DNA of 64,000 bases, taken from Planktotalea sp. (lineage in GTDB: Bacteria; Pseudomonadota; Alphaproteobacteria; Rhodobacterales; Rhodobacteraceae). The translations under genes and the position numbers were made by a program. The stretch's first letter is position 1. Each line of letters starts with the position of its first letter. This document shows positions 57,289 through 64,000 of the stretch, piece after piece. The notes under the pieces were generated by a model, which saw only the letters and a list, made by a program, of their open reading frames with translations, had not been told where the DNA came from and ran no database searches. The DNA lies in contig NZ_JABBAL010000030.1 of assembly GCF_018607995.1 (NCBI RefSeq), positions 1 to 64,000 of the forward strand, given 5' to 3'.

Positions 57289-57898
57289 GTGTGCTCCATT
57301 CATGTATCGGCGCATTTCAAAGACCAGAGCAAAAAGCTTTCCGCGCCCCGGTCACGAGAGACTGCGCAGTGAAAACGTCCTGCGGAAAGCCTTTGTCGTT
57401 TAACTGGGTTAGAGGGGTCGCGCAAGTGTCCTGGACATTCGCTATGAAACTGTCCAAGGCGCGCCGTATTTCAGGCACAATGGTTAGCAAGATTATCCCT
57501 AGCGCAGAAACAAAATGGAAAACCCTATGTTAAATATTTCAGCGCAGATAATGTTGAAGCCGATCGCGGCAGAGTGTTAGCAAGCCGAGCTAAAAACGAT
57601 CATTTCGGAGCGCACTGTGCGCCGTTTCTTTGGATTGATCTTTGGGTTTGCAGTTATCGGCCTTTGGTTTAGTGCCAGGCGTGCATGTAACCGCGGATGT
57701 TGTACTTTTGAAATCTGGTTTCACGGCAATTCTTTGATCTTGTATTATCATTGCGCTTTTGCCGCGTTTGAAAGACTAACTTCAAAATTATTCGCGACAC
57801 ATGTGTGCATTTACGCACACGATTTGTTGATCATCGTATGGTTGCGCGCACAACGAGGAAGACTTCATAGTTGGGCAAATTGATATGGAGCCTTACCA
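57289..57898. other. stretch without convincing gene
   Basis: About 610 bp between rpsF and the YceI gene, which are transcribed away from each other. It should hold both promoters. Short open frames exist (an 88-residue frame at 57617-57883, plus strand), but their composition does not look coding. A piece near 57515-57640 (VKYFSADNVEADRGRVLASR) looks mildly coding and could be debris of a lost gene. Confidence 0.5.
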
Positions 57899-58471
57899 AT
57901 GAAAACTGTTCTTTTTGCCGCAGCTTTCGCACTTGCAGGAACTAACGCTTATGCTGCGCCAGAAAAATATATGCTCGATGCGAGTCATAGCCAGATTGTG
58001 TTTAAATACAACCACATCGGGTTTTCCACGACCTACGGCATGTTTTCTGGCTTTGAGGGCGAGGTCATGTTCGATCAAGAAGATCCTTCCGCGTCCAGAG
58101 TTTCGGTTTCCATGCCAGCTAAATCCATGATCACAGGTTGGGAAAAGCGATTGGGTCATTTCATGTCTCCAGATTTCTTTGATGCTTCTGATGATGAGAT
58201 GATTTCATTTACATCTACAGGTATCGAAGTCACCGGTGATAACACAGCAATTATCACCGGTGATTTGACTCTGAATGATGTTACGAAGTCTGTGGTGCTG
58301 TATGCCGTTTTGAACAAAGCCGATCAGCATCCGATGGCTGGCAAAGCTTGGGCTGGCTTTGATGCCACAGCAACTCTGCTGCGTTCAGACTTCGGTCTTG
58401 GCGCTTTCGCACCAGCGGTAAGTGATGAAGTTGAAGTTATGATTTCTATCGAAGCTGCAAAAGCTGAGTAA
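57899..58471 (+). CDS. periplasmic YceI-family protein
   Basis: A 190-residue lipocalin-like protein with signal peptide KTVLFAAAFALAGTNAYAAP. The YceI signature follows (YMLDASHSQIVFKYNHIGFS, DFFDASDDEMISFTSTGIEV, GDLTLNDVTKSVVLYAVLNK). The family binds isoprenoid lipids such as quinones in the periplasm. It faces a cytochrome b561-YceI fusion gene, so two YceI domains are encoded side by side. Codon use is normal for the region. Confidence 0.92.
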   Translation: MKTVLFAAAFALAGTNAYAAPEKYMLDASHSQIVFKYNHIGFSTTYGMFSGFEGEVMFDQEDPSASRVSVSMPAKSMITGWEKRLGHFMSPDFFDASDDEMISFTSTGIEVTGDNTAIITGDLTLNDVTKSVVLYAVLNKADQHPMAGKAWAGFDATATLLRSDFGLGAFAPAVSDEVEVMISIEAAKAE

Positions 58472-58491
58472 CTTTTAAGTAGACAAAAATG

Positions 58492-58524
58492 AAAATGCCG
58501 CTGAACATGCCATCGGCGTGTTTT
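58492..58524. terminator. candidate bidirectional terminator between YceI genes
   Basis: AAAATGCCG (58492-58500) can pair with CGGCGTGTTTT (58514-58524) apart from a small bulge, in the 73-bp gap between convergent genes. A-rich and T-rich flanks suit both directions. Confidence 0.45.
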
Positions 58525-58544
58525 GTGTCTTCCTGGTTATGCCT

Positions 58545-59741
58545 TTAGGGTGTTCGCGTTGCAGTAAGCGTAACATCTACGTTCACTTTGAACGCAAGTG
58601 AGCCTTCATTTGGCAGATTGTCTCCGATCTTGAAATCCCTCCGATCTAGCTCAAGTCGACCCTTCACTTGCGCTTTTTCGCCCTCGACCTGGAGATCGAA
58701 CGGCATGCTGACCGGAATTGCAGTGCCGCGAATACTGAGCGTGCCGTCAGCGGTGTAGCCATCGGCCTGAAAAATCAGGTCTGCATTAAATTCGGCAGTT
58801 GGGTGCGTACTAGCATCAAAGAAATCGGGTCCCAAGGCTTGTCCTGTGACTGACCCGAGCGTCAGAGATCCAATCGAAATCACAGCGCGCAAAGTGCCGT
58901 GAGAGCCTTGGCTTTCAAGTTCTGTGTACGTTATTTCGGCGATCCAATCTTCAAAACTGCCGCTGACCAGTGATCCGAATTGGGTAATTTCGAGGCTGAG
59001 CATACCGCTATCAACTTGCCAGTCACTTTGGACCTCTTCCAGTGCGACGCTTTGCGCTATGGCTACATGGCTGTTGTAAATGCCTATGGCCAACCCGACG
59101 CCCAAAGCCGCAATCCAAACCACGATCGCCATCACAAAGGGCGCAAGCTTGCTCGATGCATGGGGCGTGCCTGCTTCGGTCGTGCCGGGCAACATGCGAC
59201 GCAGTGTGTCATCTTTGTCGACAAAGTGATGTTTCAGCGCACCTGCCACATGTAAGAAGATTGAAAGCGCGAGAACGCGTTCAAATACGATATGCAAACC
59301 TGCGGTTAGCGCAGCGAGGCTTTCGTTTTTGGGCACCATGGGTAGGTTTTGTCCGAACGGCCACCAGATTGGTGCAAAGCCTGAGGTTGATGCGTGATGG
59401 ATCCATCCGCTCAGCGGTACTAACAAGAGGGAGCCGTAGAGGAGCCAGTGCACAAGCTCTGCTAGAAAGCTCTCGGCGCGACGTTTGGGGTGAAGCCCTG
59501 CAGGTTTCGGTTGGTAAAGCGCCCAGAGAACGCGGGCGAGGGCGACGAAAAATGCGGTGACGCCGACGGTTTTGTGCATCGAGAAGAAAAACGCTTTGAA
59601 CGCAAGCGCTTCGCTGGTGTCATAGTCTAGTTTGTTGGCGATGATCCCCAGCGGAATAGCCGTTAAAATCAATAAGACCGTGAGCCAGTGGAAGGTTTTG
59701 GTGACCGAGCCATAGCTACGGGGTGTGTTGACGGTTGGCAT
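58545..59741 (-). CDS. cytochrome b561-YceI fusion protein
   Basis: A 398-residue membrane protein. Residues 1-190 form a four-helix cytochrome b561 domain with heme-ligand histidines in KTFHWLTVL, FSMHKTVG, LVHWLLYG and HVAGALKHHF. A fifth helix (about 200-222) crosses back, and residues 235-398 are a YceI lipocalin domain (LTLGSVTGQALGPDFFDAST) presumably in the periplasm. The fusion links an electron-transfer heme protein with a quinone-binding domain. Fusions of this kind occur in proteobacteria, often near a free YceI, as here. A role in quinone or superoxide electron transfer is inferred. Confidence 0.92.
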   Translation of the reverse strand: MPTVNTPRSYGSVTKTFHWLTVLLILTAIPLGIIANKLDYDTSEALAFKAFFFSMHKTVGVTAFFVALARVLWALYQPKPAGLHPKRRAESFLAELVHWLLYGSLLLVPLSGWIHHASTSGFAPIWWPFGQNLPMVPKNESLAALTAGLHIVFERVLALSIFLHVAGALKHHFVDKDDTLRRMLPGTTEAGTPHASSKLAPFVMAIVVWIAALGVGLAIGIYNSHVAIAQSVALEEVQSDWQVDSGMLSLEITQFGSLVSGSFEDWIAEITYTELESQGSHGTLRAVISIGSLTLGSVTGQALGPDFFDASTHPTAEFNADLIFQADGYTADGTLSIRGTAIPVSMPFDLQVEGEKAQVKGRLELDRRDFKIGDNLPNEGSLAFKVNVDVTLTATRTP

Positions 59742-59929
59742 TTAGTTGCTCCAATTAGCAGTATTCTGCGGGATAACGCGTCAGCTGAAGAATTTATTCG
59801 CACATTATCGCGCCTACGTGTTTGTTACAGTCATTTTATCAACACAGGGTCTGTGCGCCCCAGCAGGCAGGCTTGCGATGAATGCGGAGCAGGGTTAGAG
59901 CAAAAGAAACGCTTTTGAGGAGACGCGAC

Positions 59930-60859
59930 ATGAGCAAGGCCATTGTATTCCCCGGTCAAGGGGCGCAATCGATTGGAATGGGTAAAGCTTTGGCGGATAC
60001 TTATCCTGCGGCGAAAGCGGTCTTTGACGAGGTCGATGAGGCCTTGGACGAAAAGCTGAGCGCACTTATTTGGGAAGGCGAGCAGGACACGTTAACGTTA
60101 ACGCAAAACGCGCAGCCTGCGTTGATGGCGACTTCCCTCGCTGCGATGCGCGCACTTGAGGCGGAAGGCGTTGCTATTACAGATGCTTCTTTTGTAGCGG
60201 GCCATTCTTTGGGTGAGTATTCTGCATTAGCCGCAACAGGTGCCTTGTCAATCGCAGATACCGCGCGTTTGTTGCGCACACGCGGCTCTGCCATGCAAGA
60301 AGCTGTTCCTGTCGGTGTCGGCGCGATGGCGGCCTTGTTGGGGCTGGATTTTGAAACTGTGCAAGCCGTGGCCAGTGAAGCCGCACAAGGCGATGTGTGT
60401 CAGGCTGCGAACGACAATGATCCAAGCCAAGTGGTTGTATCCGGTCATCTTGGCGCGGTTGAACGTGCTTTGGTGATTGCCAAAAAAAAAGGTGCGAAAC
60501 GTGCGGTTCTTTTGCCTGTGAGCGCGCCATTTCATTGCGTTTTGATGGAACCAGCGGCGCGCGTTATGGCTGACGCGTTGGGAGCTGTGGAGATTAACAC
60601 GCCTGTCGTGCCAGTCGTCGCAAATGTGCGCGCTGATGCTGTGAGCGATCCGACAGCTATTCGCACCTTGCTTGTAGAACAGGTGACCGGTTCCGTGCGT
60701 TGGCGCGAAAGCGTTGGCTTTATGGCCGCGCAGGGCGTCGATACGATTTGGGAAGTGGGTGCGGGCAAAGCACTGTCCGGCATGATCCGCCGCATCGCGC
60801 GCGAAATTGTGTGTAGCCCTGTTGGAACACCTGAAGATATCGCAAAGTTGGAGCACTAA
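59930..60859 (+). CDS. fabD: malonyl-CoA-acyl carrier protein transacylase
   Basis: A 309-residue enzyme loading malonate onto ACP. It starts at 59930 behind a GAGGAGA site. The opening is AIVFPGQGAQSIGMGKAL, the catalytic serine lies in GHSLGEYSA, the arginine follows in RLLRTRG and the catalytic histidine is in SAPFHCVLM. In related genomes fabD is normally followed closely by fabG. Here 1.86 kb of degraded DNA intervenes. Confidence 0.96.
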   Translation: MSKAIVFPGQGAQSIGMGKALADTYPAAKAVFDEVDEALDEKLSALIWEGEQDTLTLTQNAQPALMATSLAAMRALEAEGVAITDASFVAGHSLGEYSALAATGALSIADTARLLRTRGSAMQEAVPVGVGAMAALLGLDFETVQAVASEAAQGDVCQAANDNDPSQVVVSGHLGAVERALVIAKKKGAKRAVLLPVSAPFHCVLMEPAARVMADALGAVEINTPVVPVVANVRADAVSDPTAIRTLLVEQVTGSVRWRESVGFMAAQGVDTIWEVGAGKALSGMIRRIAREIVCSPVGTPEDIAKLEH

Positions 60860-60877
60860 ACGCGCTCTAACACTTAT

Positions 60878-61045
60878 TCAACGGCGATTTCTGCGGTATT
60901 CCCAGGTCTTACCGGGTGCCCCGGGCGCGTAGCTTTTCTGGGAGTCTTGACCGCTGGAACAGCTTTGACTGGGGACGCATTCAGGCGCGCTGTCGCCTTC
61001 AACTAGGCGCAATTTTTGTTTGAATATATTTTGGAGCGTCTGACG
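60878..61045 (-). pseudogene. coding-like fragment, unknown
   Basis: A minus-strand frame reads LQNIFKQKLRLVEGDSAPEC, then CSSGQDSQKSYAPGAPG and KTWEYRRNRR before a TGA at 60878. It has no good start and a stop just upstream. The composition looks coding, so it may be the tail of a lost gene related to the open frame at 61113-61631. No family is recognised. Confidence 0.25.
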
Positions 61046-61112
61046 TGTTCAAGGTGATCACTTGAACACCTGTTAGGTTTAGCGCTTGCCTTACAATTCC
61101 TTTTTCTTGTGT

Positions 61113-61631
61113 CTATTTTCCCAAAGCAGGATCAACTCCGCTAACATCTCTGCCCAAAAGGCATCTGCCTGAACAATCAAACACGCCGATATAAACATAT
61201 TTGTTTTGAATAGCGCTTAGTGCATGAGCGCGCTCTGAACCGGCCGCTTCACGTCCAAGCTTTAGCAAAGCGTCCAGAGGCGTGAGCGCCATAATCATGA
61301 AACCGACGCCAAATTCATTCACGCTAGCTTGCACCAAAACGCGCATGCGCGCTTCATCAGGCGTCAAGGCTGCGCGTGCTTCAAAGCTGATCGCGCTCAC
61401 ATCTTCTAGCTGTTGAGCGGCTCTGCGAACCACAGGTAGAGGTGCTTGGGGTCTGCTTCCTTGAATTTCGCTTGTGTTAACAGAATAGATTGGTACCTCA
61501 GAACTTTCATCTGCCAGGCGCAAAGGCGCGACTTCTCCTGGATTGTGATCATCAGCTTCGCCCAAGTCGGGTTGCGCATACGCATGGCGACACGTTTGAT
61601 GCGTGCGATTCTGCGTTTTTAACGGTTTCAA
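61113..61631 (-). CDS. hypothetical protein, probably 5'-damaged
   Basis: A 172-residue frame with a coding-like C-terminal half (AALTPDEARMRVLVQASVNE, FGVGFMIMALTPLDALLKLG, YIGVFDCSGRCLLGRDVSGV). The only start in frame is a TTG. Further upstream another frame offers an ATG at 61723 (MQLIPVLKDKLVPQQNPEYY, then a hydrophobic FIGLVSLSSL) that runs into this one after a one-base shift near 61640. The likeliest reading is a membrane-anchored or exported protein with an N-terminal frameshift. No family is recognised. The 430 bp between 61632 and the next gene start hold no other gene. Confidence 0.4.
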   Translation of the reverse strand: MKPLKTQNRTHQTCRHAYAQPDLGEADDHNPGEVAPLRLADESSEVPIYSVNTSEIQGSRPQAPLPVVRRAAQQLEDVSAISFEARAALTPDEARMRVLVQASVNEFGVGFMIMALTPLDALLKLGREAAGSERAHALSAIQNKYVYIGVFDCSGRCLLGRDVSGVDPALGK

Positions 61632-62060
61632 CGCAAAGAAGACAAAGACACCAAGCCGATAAAATAATATTCTGGGTTTTGTTGCGGCACCAGTTTGTCT
61701 TTGAGCACAGGTATAAGTTGCATAATGACTGCAGGATCTGCGTTCTCAGTAGCCAGATTCTGCAAGGAACTCAAAAATTCTCAATTTGTAATTTTATGCT
61801 CTATCTCGCTTGGGCTAATCTGGCGTTTGTATGAAAAATGTGTCGAATTGTTAGAACCCACCTTAAGATTGGATTCTGCCGAAAAAACGGCGTGACAGTG
61901 AAATTTTTTGAGATCAGTTTTTTGCTTGGGTGTTTGCCGAAAACTGTTTGCATGAGCGAAGGGACGCTTTTGAAAACAAACTGTCCTTCATTTTTACGTT
62001 GAGAAATCGGCAATGCACGGTCACGCTGCGCGTGAGGCAGTTTAAAAAAAGCTCATCACA

Positions 62061-62573
62061 ATGTAAAAGAGCACATTTTTATTAGGTTTTGCCGCCTTGA
62101 GCCTGTCAGGGTGCAGCCTATTTAGCAATCGCCCCCCAGTTCCCGTGGTGCGTGAAGGCTTCGTTATCAAATAGGCACCGGTGCAACAGGACGACATGAC
62201 AGCCTTTTTGCCAGAGGGCGATATAATCTATTTATCAGGCTCCATTAACGAAGATACAGCTGCGGGCTTTGCTGCAGTACATGATGCCAATCCGAAAGCG
62301 AACCTTTTGGTGCCCCTTAAAGCAAATGGTCCCGCAGGCAGCGCTGCTACGATGGGCTTTGGCCGCGCTGTGTGGGAAGCGAGGTTTAGCACCCAACTAT
62401 GGAAGGAAAGTGTGATTAGTGGCCGCGCGGTTGACGCCTTTCTGGGCGGCACGCAACGCACGATGGAAGAGGACGTCGTGATTGCTGTGGCGCGTGGTGC
62501 GGACATCAAGGCGCACAAAGGATTTGCCATGGAAATGACAGGCGGTGATGGATATGCGCGTTTTGCGGATTAA
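62061..62573 (+). pseudogene. lipoprotein with stop at codon 2 and a second in-frame stop
   Basis: ATG at 62061 is followed at once by TAA (62064), then KSTFLLGFAALSLSGC, a perfect lipoprotein signal in which AAA (Lys) at codon 2 has apparently become TAA. After SLFSNRPPVPVVREGFVIK a TAG (62172) interrupts in phase. The frame then runs on cleanly to 62573 (LPEGDIIYLSGSINEDTAAG, FLGGTQRTMEEDVVIAVARG). The longest open piece begins at 62181 but lacks a signal. The downstream part faintly recalls ClpP-class periplasmic proteins (IYLSGSINEDTA). It lies between fabD and fabG and is in the same direction. Confidence 0.75.
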
Positions 62574-62719
62574 TTTGGTGGCTGCCGTCGTCCTTGGGCG
62601 ATGACAATCTCTGAGATTGGCGCTATGGGAATTTGTGAGTGCGAATGCGGGCAACGTATTGGCTGCGATTTAACGGGCTTTCCTTTGCTTGAGGGAGAGC
62701 AAAGGTAAGGGTTCTTTAC

Positions 62720-63457
62720 ATGTTCGATTTGACGGGAAAATGCGCGCTGATCACAGGCGCTTCTGGTGGTATCGGCGCGGATATAGCGCGTGGTTTGCAC
62801 GCTGCAGGCGCAACTGTTGGCTTATCTGGCACACGTGTCGCGCCGCTTGAGGCGTTGGCCGCGGAGCTTGATGCGCGCGCGCATGTCTTGCCGTGCAATC
62901 TTTCTGACATGGAGGCTGTCGTGGCATTACCAAAGCAAGCGATTGAAGTGATGGGCCGCGTTGACATCTTGGTGAACAACGCAGGTATAACGCGTGACAA
63001 TCTGTTTATGCGGATGTCTGACGAGGAATGGCAGTCTGTGCTAGACGTGAACCTTACAGCGACGATGAAGCTGTGCAAAGGTGTGATGCGCGGCATGATG
63101 AAGGCGCGATGGGGGCGTATTGTGAATGTCTCCTCCATAGTTGGGGCCACGGGCAATCCTGGCCAAGCAAACTATGCAGCGTCCAAAGCGGGCATAATTG
63201 CGATGGGTAAATCGCTGGCTTATGAGGTCGCATCGCGCGGGATCACCGTAAATGCCATTGCGCCGGGCTTCATTGAGACCGCGATGACCGACAAGCTAGC
63301 CGATGATCAAAAGGCCGGAATTCTGGGGCAGGTGCCTGCAGGGCGGATGGGTACACCGAATGAGATTGCCGCGGCTGTGATCTATCTTTCAAGCGTTGAG
63401 GCGTCTTATGTGACGGGTGCAACGCTGCATGTGAACGGCGGAATGGCGATGCTTTAA
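62720..63457 (+). CDS. fabG: 3-oxoacyl-[acyl-carrier-protein] reductase
   Basis: A 245-residue short-chain dehydrogenase performing the first reduction of the fatty acid cycle with NADPH. The cofactor motif is TGASGGIG (residues 12-19), with NNAG, the serine in VSSIVG and the YAASK catalytic pair. The C-terminal signature (SVEASYVTGATLHVNGGMAM) is typical of FabG. It begins well behind the broken lipoprotein and 192 bp ahead of acpP. Confidence 0.96.
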   Translation: MFDLTGKCALITGASGGIGADIARGLHAAGATVGLSGTRVAPLEALAAELDARAHVLPCNLSDMEAVVALPKQAIEVMGRVDILVNNAGITRDNLFMRMSDEEWQSVLDVNLTATMKLCKGVMRGMMKARWGRIVNVSSIVGATGNPGQANYAASKAGIIAMGKSLAYEVASRGITVNAIAPGFIETAMTDKLADDQKAGILGQVPAGRMGTPNEIAAAVIYLSSVEASYVTGATLHVNGGMAML

Positions 63458-63649
63458 AGCGTGACGTGAAGTCTGGCGATTCCGTTTGCCTTATGCGTCG
63501 CGTGTGTTATAGGCGGCGCACCATTGGCCTTGGGATTGATTTTCCAAGGTGTTCCGCAAGGACCAAAAGCTGCCCAATCGGGCAATATCAAGTGCCCCTC
63601 TGGGGACAGGCACCAAAGGGCAGTATGCCCAAGATATAAGGATTTCGAG

Positions 63650-63883
63650 ATGAGCGACGTTGCAGATCGTGTTAAAAAGATCGTAGTTGAGCACCTTGGT
63701 GTGGAAGAAGACAAAGTTGTTGAGGGTGCATCCTTTATCGACGATTTGGGCGCAGACAGCCTCGACACAGTTGAGCTGGTAATGGCGTTCGAAGAAGAGT
63801 TCGGCATCGAGATCCCTGATGACGCAGCTGAGAACATCCAGTCCTTCGGTGACGCGGTAAAGTTCATCTCTGAAGCAGCATAA
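63650..63883 (+). CDS. acpP: acyl carrier protein
   Basis: A 77-residue acidic carrier of the growing fatty acyl chain. It starts at 63650 ([17 protein letters not shown]). The open frame reaches further upstream, but those residues are not family-like. The phosphopantetheine serine is in [10 protein letters not shown]. It belongs with fabD and fabG upstream. fabF, usual in this place, does not follow. Confidence 0.97.
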   Translation: MSDVADRVKKIVVEHLGVEEDKVVEGASFIDDLGADSLDTVELVMAFEEEFGIEIPDDAAENIQSFGDAVKFISEAA

Positions 63884-63904
63884 GTTCGCTTAGATTAAGT
63901 TTTG

Positions 63905-63938
63905 AAACGCCTCTTGCTGATAAGCAGGGGGCGTTTTG
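63905..63938 (+). terminator. rho-independent terminator of acpP
   Basis: A 14-bp stem (63905-63918 with 63923-63936, three G-T pairs) around GATA, ending in TTTTG. It lies 21 bp behind the acpP stop. Convergent transcription ends just beyond it. Confidence 0.85.
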
Positions 63939-63942
63939 CGTT

Positions 63943-64000
63943 TCATCCCCAGATATCGCCGACTGTGAAGCCTGTCTGGAACGGATCGGAGGGATCAAGC
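63943..64000 (-). CDS. 3' end of a convergent gene (partial)
   Basis: On the minus strand the last codons read LDPSDPFQTGFTVGDIWG followed by TGA at 63943-63945. The frame stays open to the window edge. The gene is convergent to acpP. The tail is too short to assign a family. Confidence 0.5.
   Translation of the reverse strand, partial: LDPSDPFQTGFTVGDIWG

Noticed and set aside
57617-57883. 88-residue open frame as a membrane protein gene
   Set aside because: Composition drifts, there is no ribosome site, and the second half (many Cys, His, Trp) does not look coding.

Overview
The window looks like chromosomal DNA of a marine alphaproteobacterium of the Rhodobacterales (Roseobacter group). 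The evidence is the gene content and protein style: a sufBCDS operon led by an IscR with a single cysteine, a Mg-type HemB, glnB-glnA, a LuxI/LuxR pair of the Rhodobacteraceae kind, Hint-domain proteins, and an L9-S18-S6 cluster close to fabD-fabG-acpP. The many transposase scraps and nonsense-disrupted genes would fit a lineage with an IS-rich, decaying genome, such as Octadecabacter. The genus is a guess.

Layout. (1) 1-6.5 kb is accessory DNA: an internally deleted IS5-family element, then an AT-rich block with a hybrid histidine kinase and two tandem, apparently paralogous four-helix membrane proteins. A decayed Hint-domain secreted protein and a broken phage-type integrase follow. (2) 6.5-20.5 kb is a catabolic cluster: a peptide-type ABC importer (two ATPases, two permeases, a Tat-type binding protein), two phytoene-desaturase-like flavoproteins, an isatin-hydrolase-like cyclase, a MarR regulator, an exported VOC protein and both subunits of an indolepyruvate:ferredoxin oxidoreductase. 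(3) 20.5-21.4 kb holds a RidA-like gene cut off by IS5 debris, IS3-type debris and tRNA-Ser(CGA). The last 14 bases of this tRNA recur in the same orientation at 5941-5954, 142 bp before the integrase remnant, so the whole 15.3-kb segment looks like a tRNA-Ser-integrated island. (4) 21.4-45.5 kb is mostly core: a ThiE-like protein, trmJ, ctaA, an M32 carboxypeptidase, gyrA, hemB, mfd, an HD phosphohydrolase and the suf operon. (5) 45.5-62.6 kb mixes core genes (glnA, glnB, tig, rplI-rpsR-rpsF, fabD, tRNA-Arg, tRNA-Leu) with at least five disrupted genes: two lipoproteins, a lytic transglycosylase, luxI and luxR. (6) 62.7-64 kb holds fabG, acpP and the end of a convergent gene.

How the parts fit. 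The island genes read as an import-and-oxidation pathway for an aromatic or indolic substrate, controlled by MarR at the 13.2-kb divergent promoter. The suf operon supplies Fe-S clusters. fabD/fabG/acpP drive fatty acid synthesis, although about 1.9 kb of degenerate DNA separates fabD from fabG. A recurring feature is genes interrupted only by in-frame stop codons, often two per gene with no frameshift. The quorum-sensing pair is among the losses.
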